From Acidobacteriota bacterium (GTDB lineage Bacteria; Acidobacteriota; Terriglobia; Acidoferrales; UBA7541): 5,102 nucleotides of DNA. Both the position numbers and the translations under genes were made by a program. Of this stretch, positions 4,853 to 5,102 are shown piece after piece (the stretch's first letter is position 1; each line of letters begins with the position of its first letter). The stretch spans positions 1-5,102 of the forward strand of contig JAFAZL010000381.1 of the NCBI GenBank assembly GCA_019239815.1, read 5' to 3'. Below the pieces are notes generated by a model. The model did no database searches. It was not told where the DNA came from and was given only the letters and a program-made list of their open reading frames with translations.

Positions 4853-5102
4853 CTAGGCAGGAGATTCGTTGGTATGGTGGGTTTGGCCGCGCGCGTCGAA
4901 GCGAAGATGCACTGCACCGGTGGCTGTAATCGCACAAATAAATGGAGGCGGTTGCGATTTCACAATCCTCTTCAGTTTCGGTAGGGCTTGGCCGAGAAGA
5001 CGGGCCATCGCGGATCCGCTCAACGCGCCAGATGTAAATGCAAACATGCGGACACGATGGTGAAGAATAGCGAGACGCTCCAGGTTGCGACGACGCATAT
5101 TG
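4853..5102 (-). CDS. C-terminal part of an unidentified protein, possibly PIN-like (runs off the right edge)
   Basis: The minus-strand frame is open from the window edge to a TAG at 4853-4855, about 82 codons. It contains RRRNLERLAILHHRVRMFAF, then GSAMARLLGQALPKLKRIVK and QPPPFICAITATGAVHLRF, ending in a polar tail. The pattern of a short strand, an amphipathic helix and a PPFI-x-x-I-x-x-x-G-x-V strand near the end recalls the C-termini of VapC/PIN-like proteins, but this is an impression and no catalytic acidic residues are visible in the retained part. There is an ATG at 5096-5098, but no ribosome site can be seen because the window ends; the true start probably lies outside. It is followed by 148 bases without a gene before the oxidoreductase on the same strand. 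The coding call is moderate and the family call is weak. Confidence 0.5.
   Translation of the reverse strand, partial: NMRRRNLERLAILHHRVRMFAFTSGALSGSAMARLLGQALPKLKRIVKSQPPPFICAITATGAVHLRFDARGQTHHTNESPA

Noticed and set aside
4705..4935. 77-residue upstream extension of the oxidoreductase frame
   Set aside because: The translation has no family resemblance and overlaps the end of the right-edge frame; the GTG at 4704 has a ribosome site and the typical family N-terminus.

Overview
The window looks like a piece of a bacterial chromosome, most likely from an acidobacterium or a close relative. This is inferred from the archaeal/fungal-type aspartate-semialdehyde dehydrogenase, a DUF4382/DUF5666-like lipoprotein of a kind common in that phylum, and intergenic octamer repeats. 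No 16S rRNA or other definitive marker is present.

Layout. The left third, read on the minus strand, is the start of an aspartate-pathway operon. It contains a promoter (about 1650-1677), a 33-codon leader peptide (1538-1639), an intrinsic terminator with a T-tract (1479-1519), an aspartokinase without ACT domains (283-1431), and asd, which overlaps it at GTGA and runs off the left edge. A divergent intergenic region (about 1678-2157) holds a C-rich segment, a degenerate 40-bp tandem repeat and a possible promoter. A plus-strand lipoprotein gene follows (2158-3573) and ends at a strong terminator (3602-3638). A convergent minus-strand gene encodes a zinc-independent medium-chain quinone oxidoreductase (3730-4704). 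The right edge carries the C-terminal end of an unidentified minus-strand gene, possibly PIN-like.

The main result is the leader in front of the aspartokinase gene. It encodes a peptide with 7 Thr and 3 Ile codons packed into 16 residues, alternating with Ser. It resembles the thrL leader of enterobacteria, which controls the threonine operon by ribosome-mediated attenuation. The RNA can form each structure the model needs: a 1:2 hairpin that brackets the control codons, a 2:3 antiterminator, and a 3:4 terminator followed by six U. The downstream aspartokinase lacks the ACT domains that normally sense lysine or threonine. A coherent inference is that feedback on this branch is exerted at transcription, through charged tRNA-Thr and tRNA-Ile, rather than allosterically on this enzyme.
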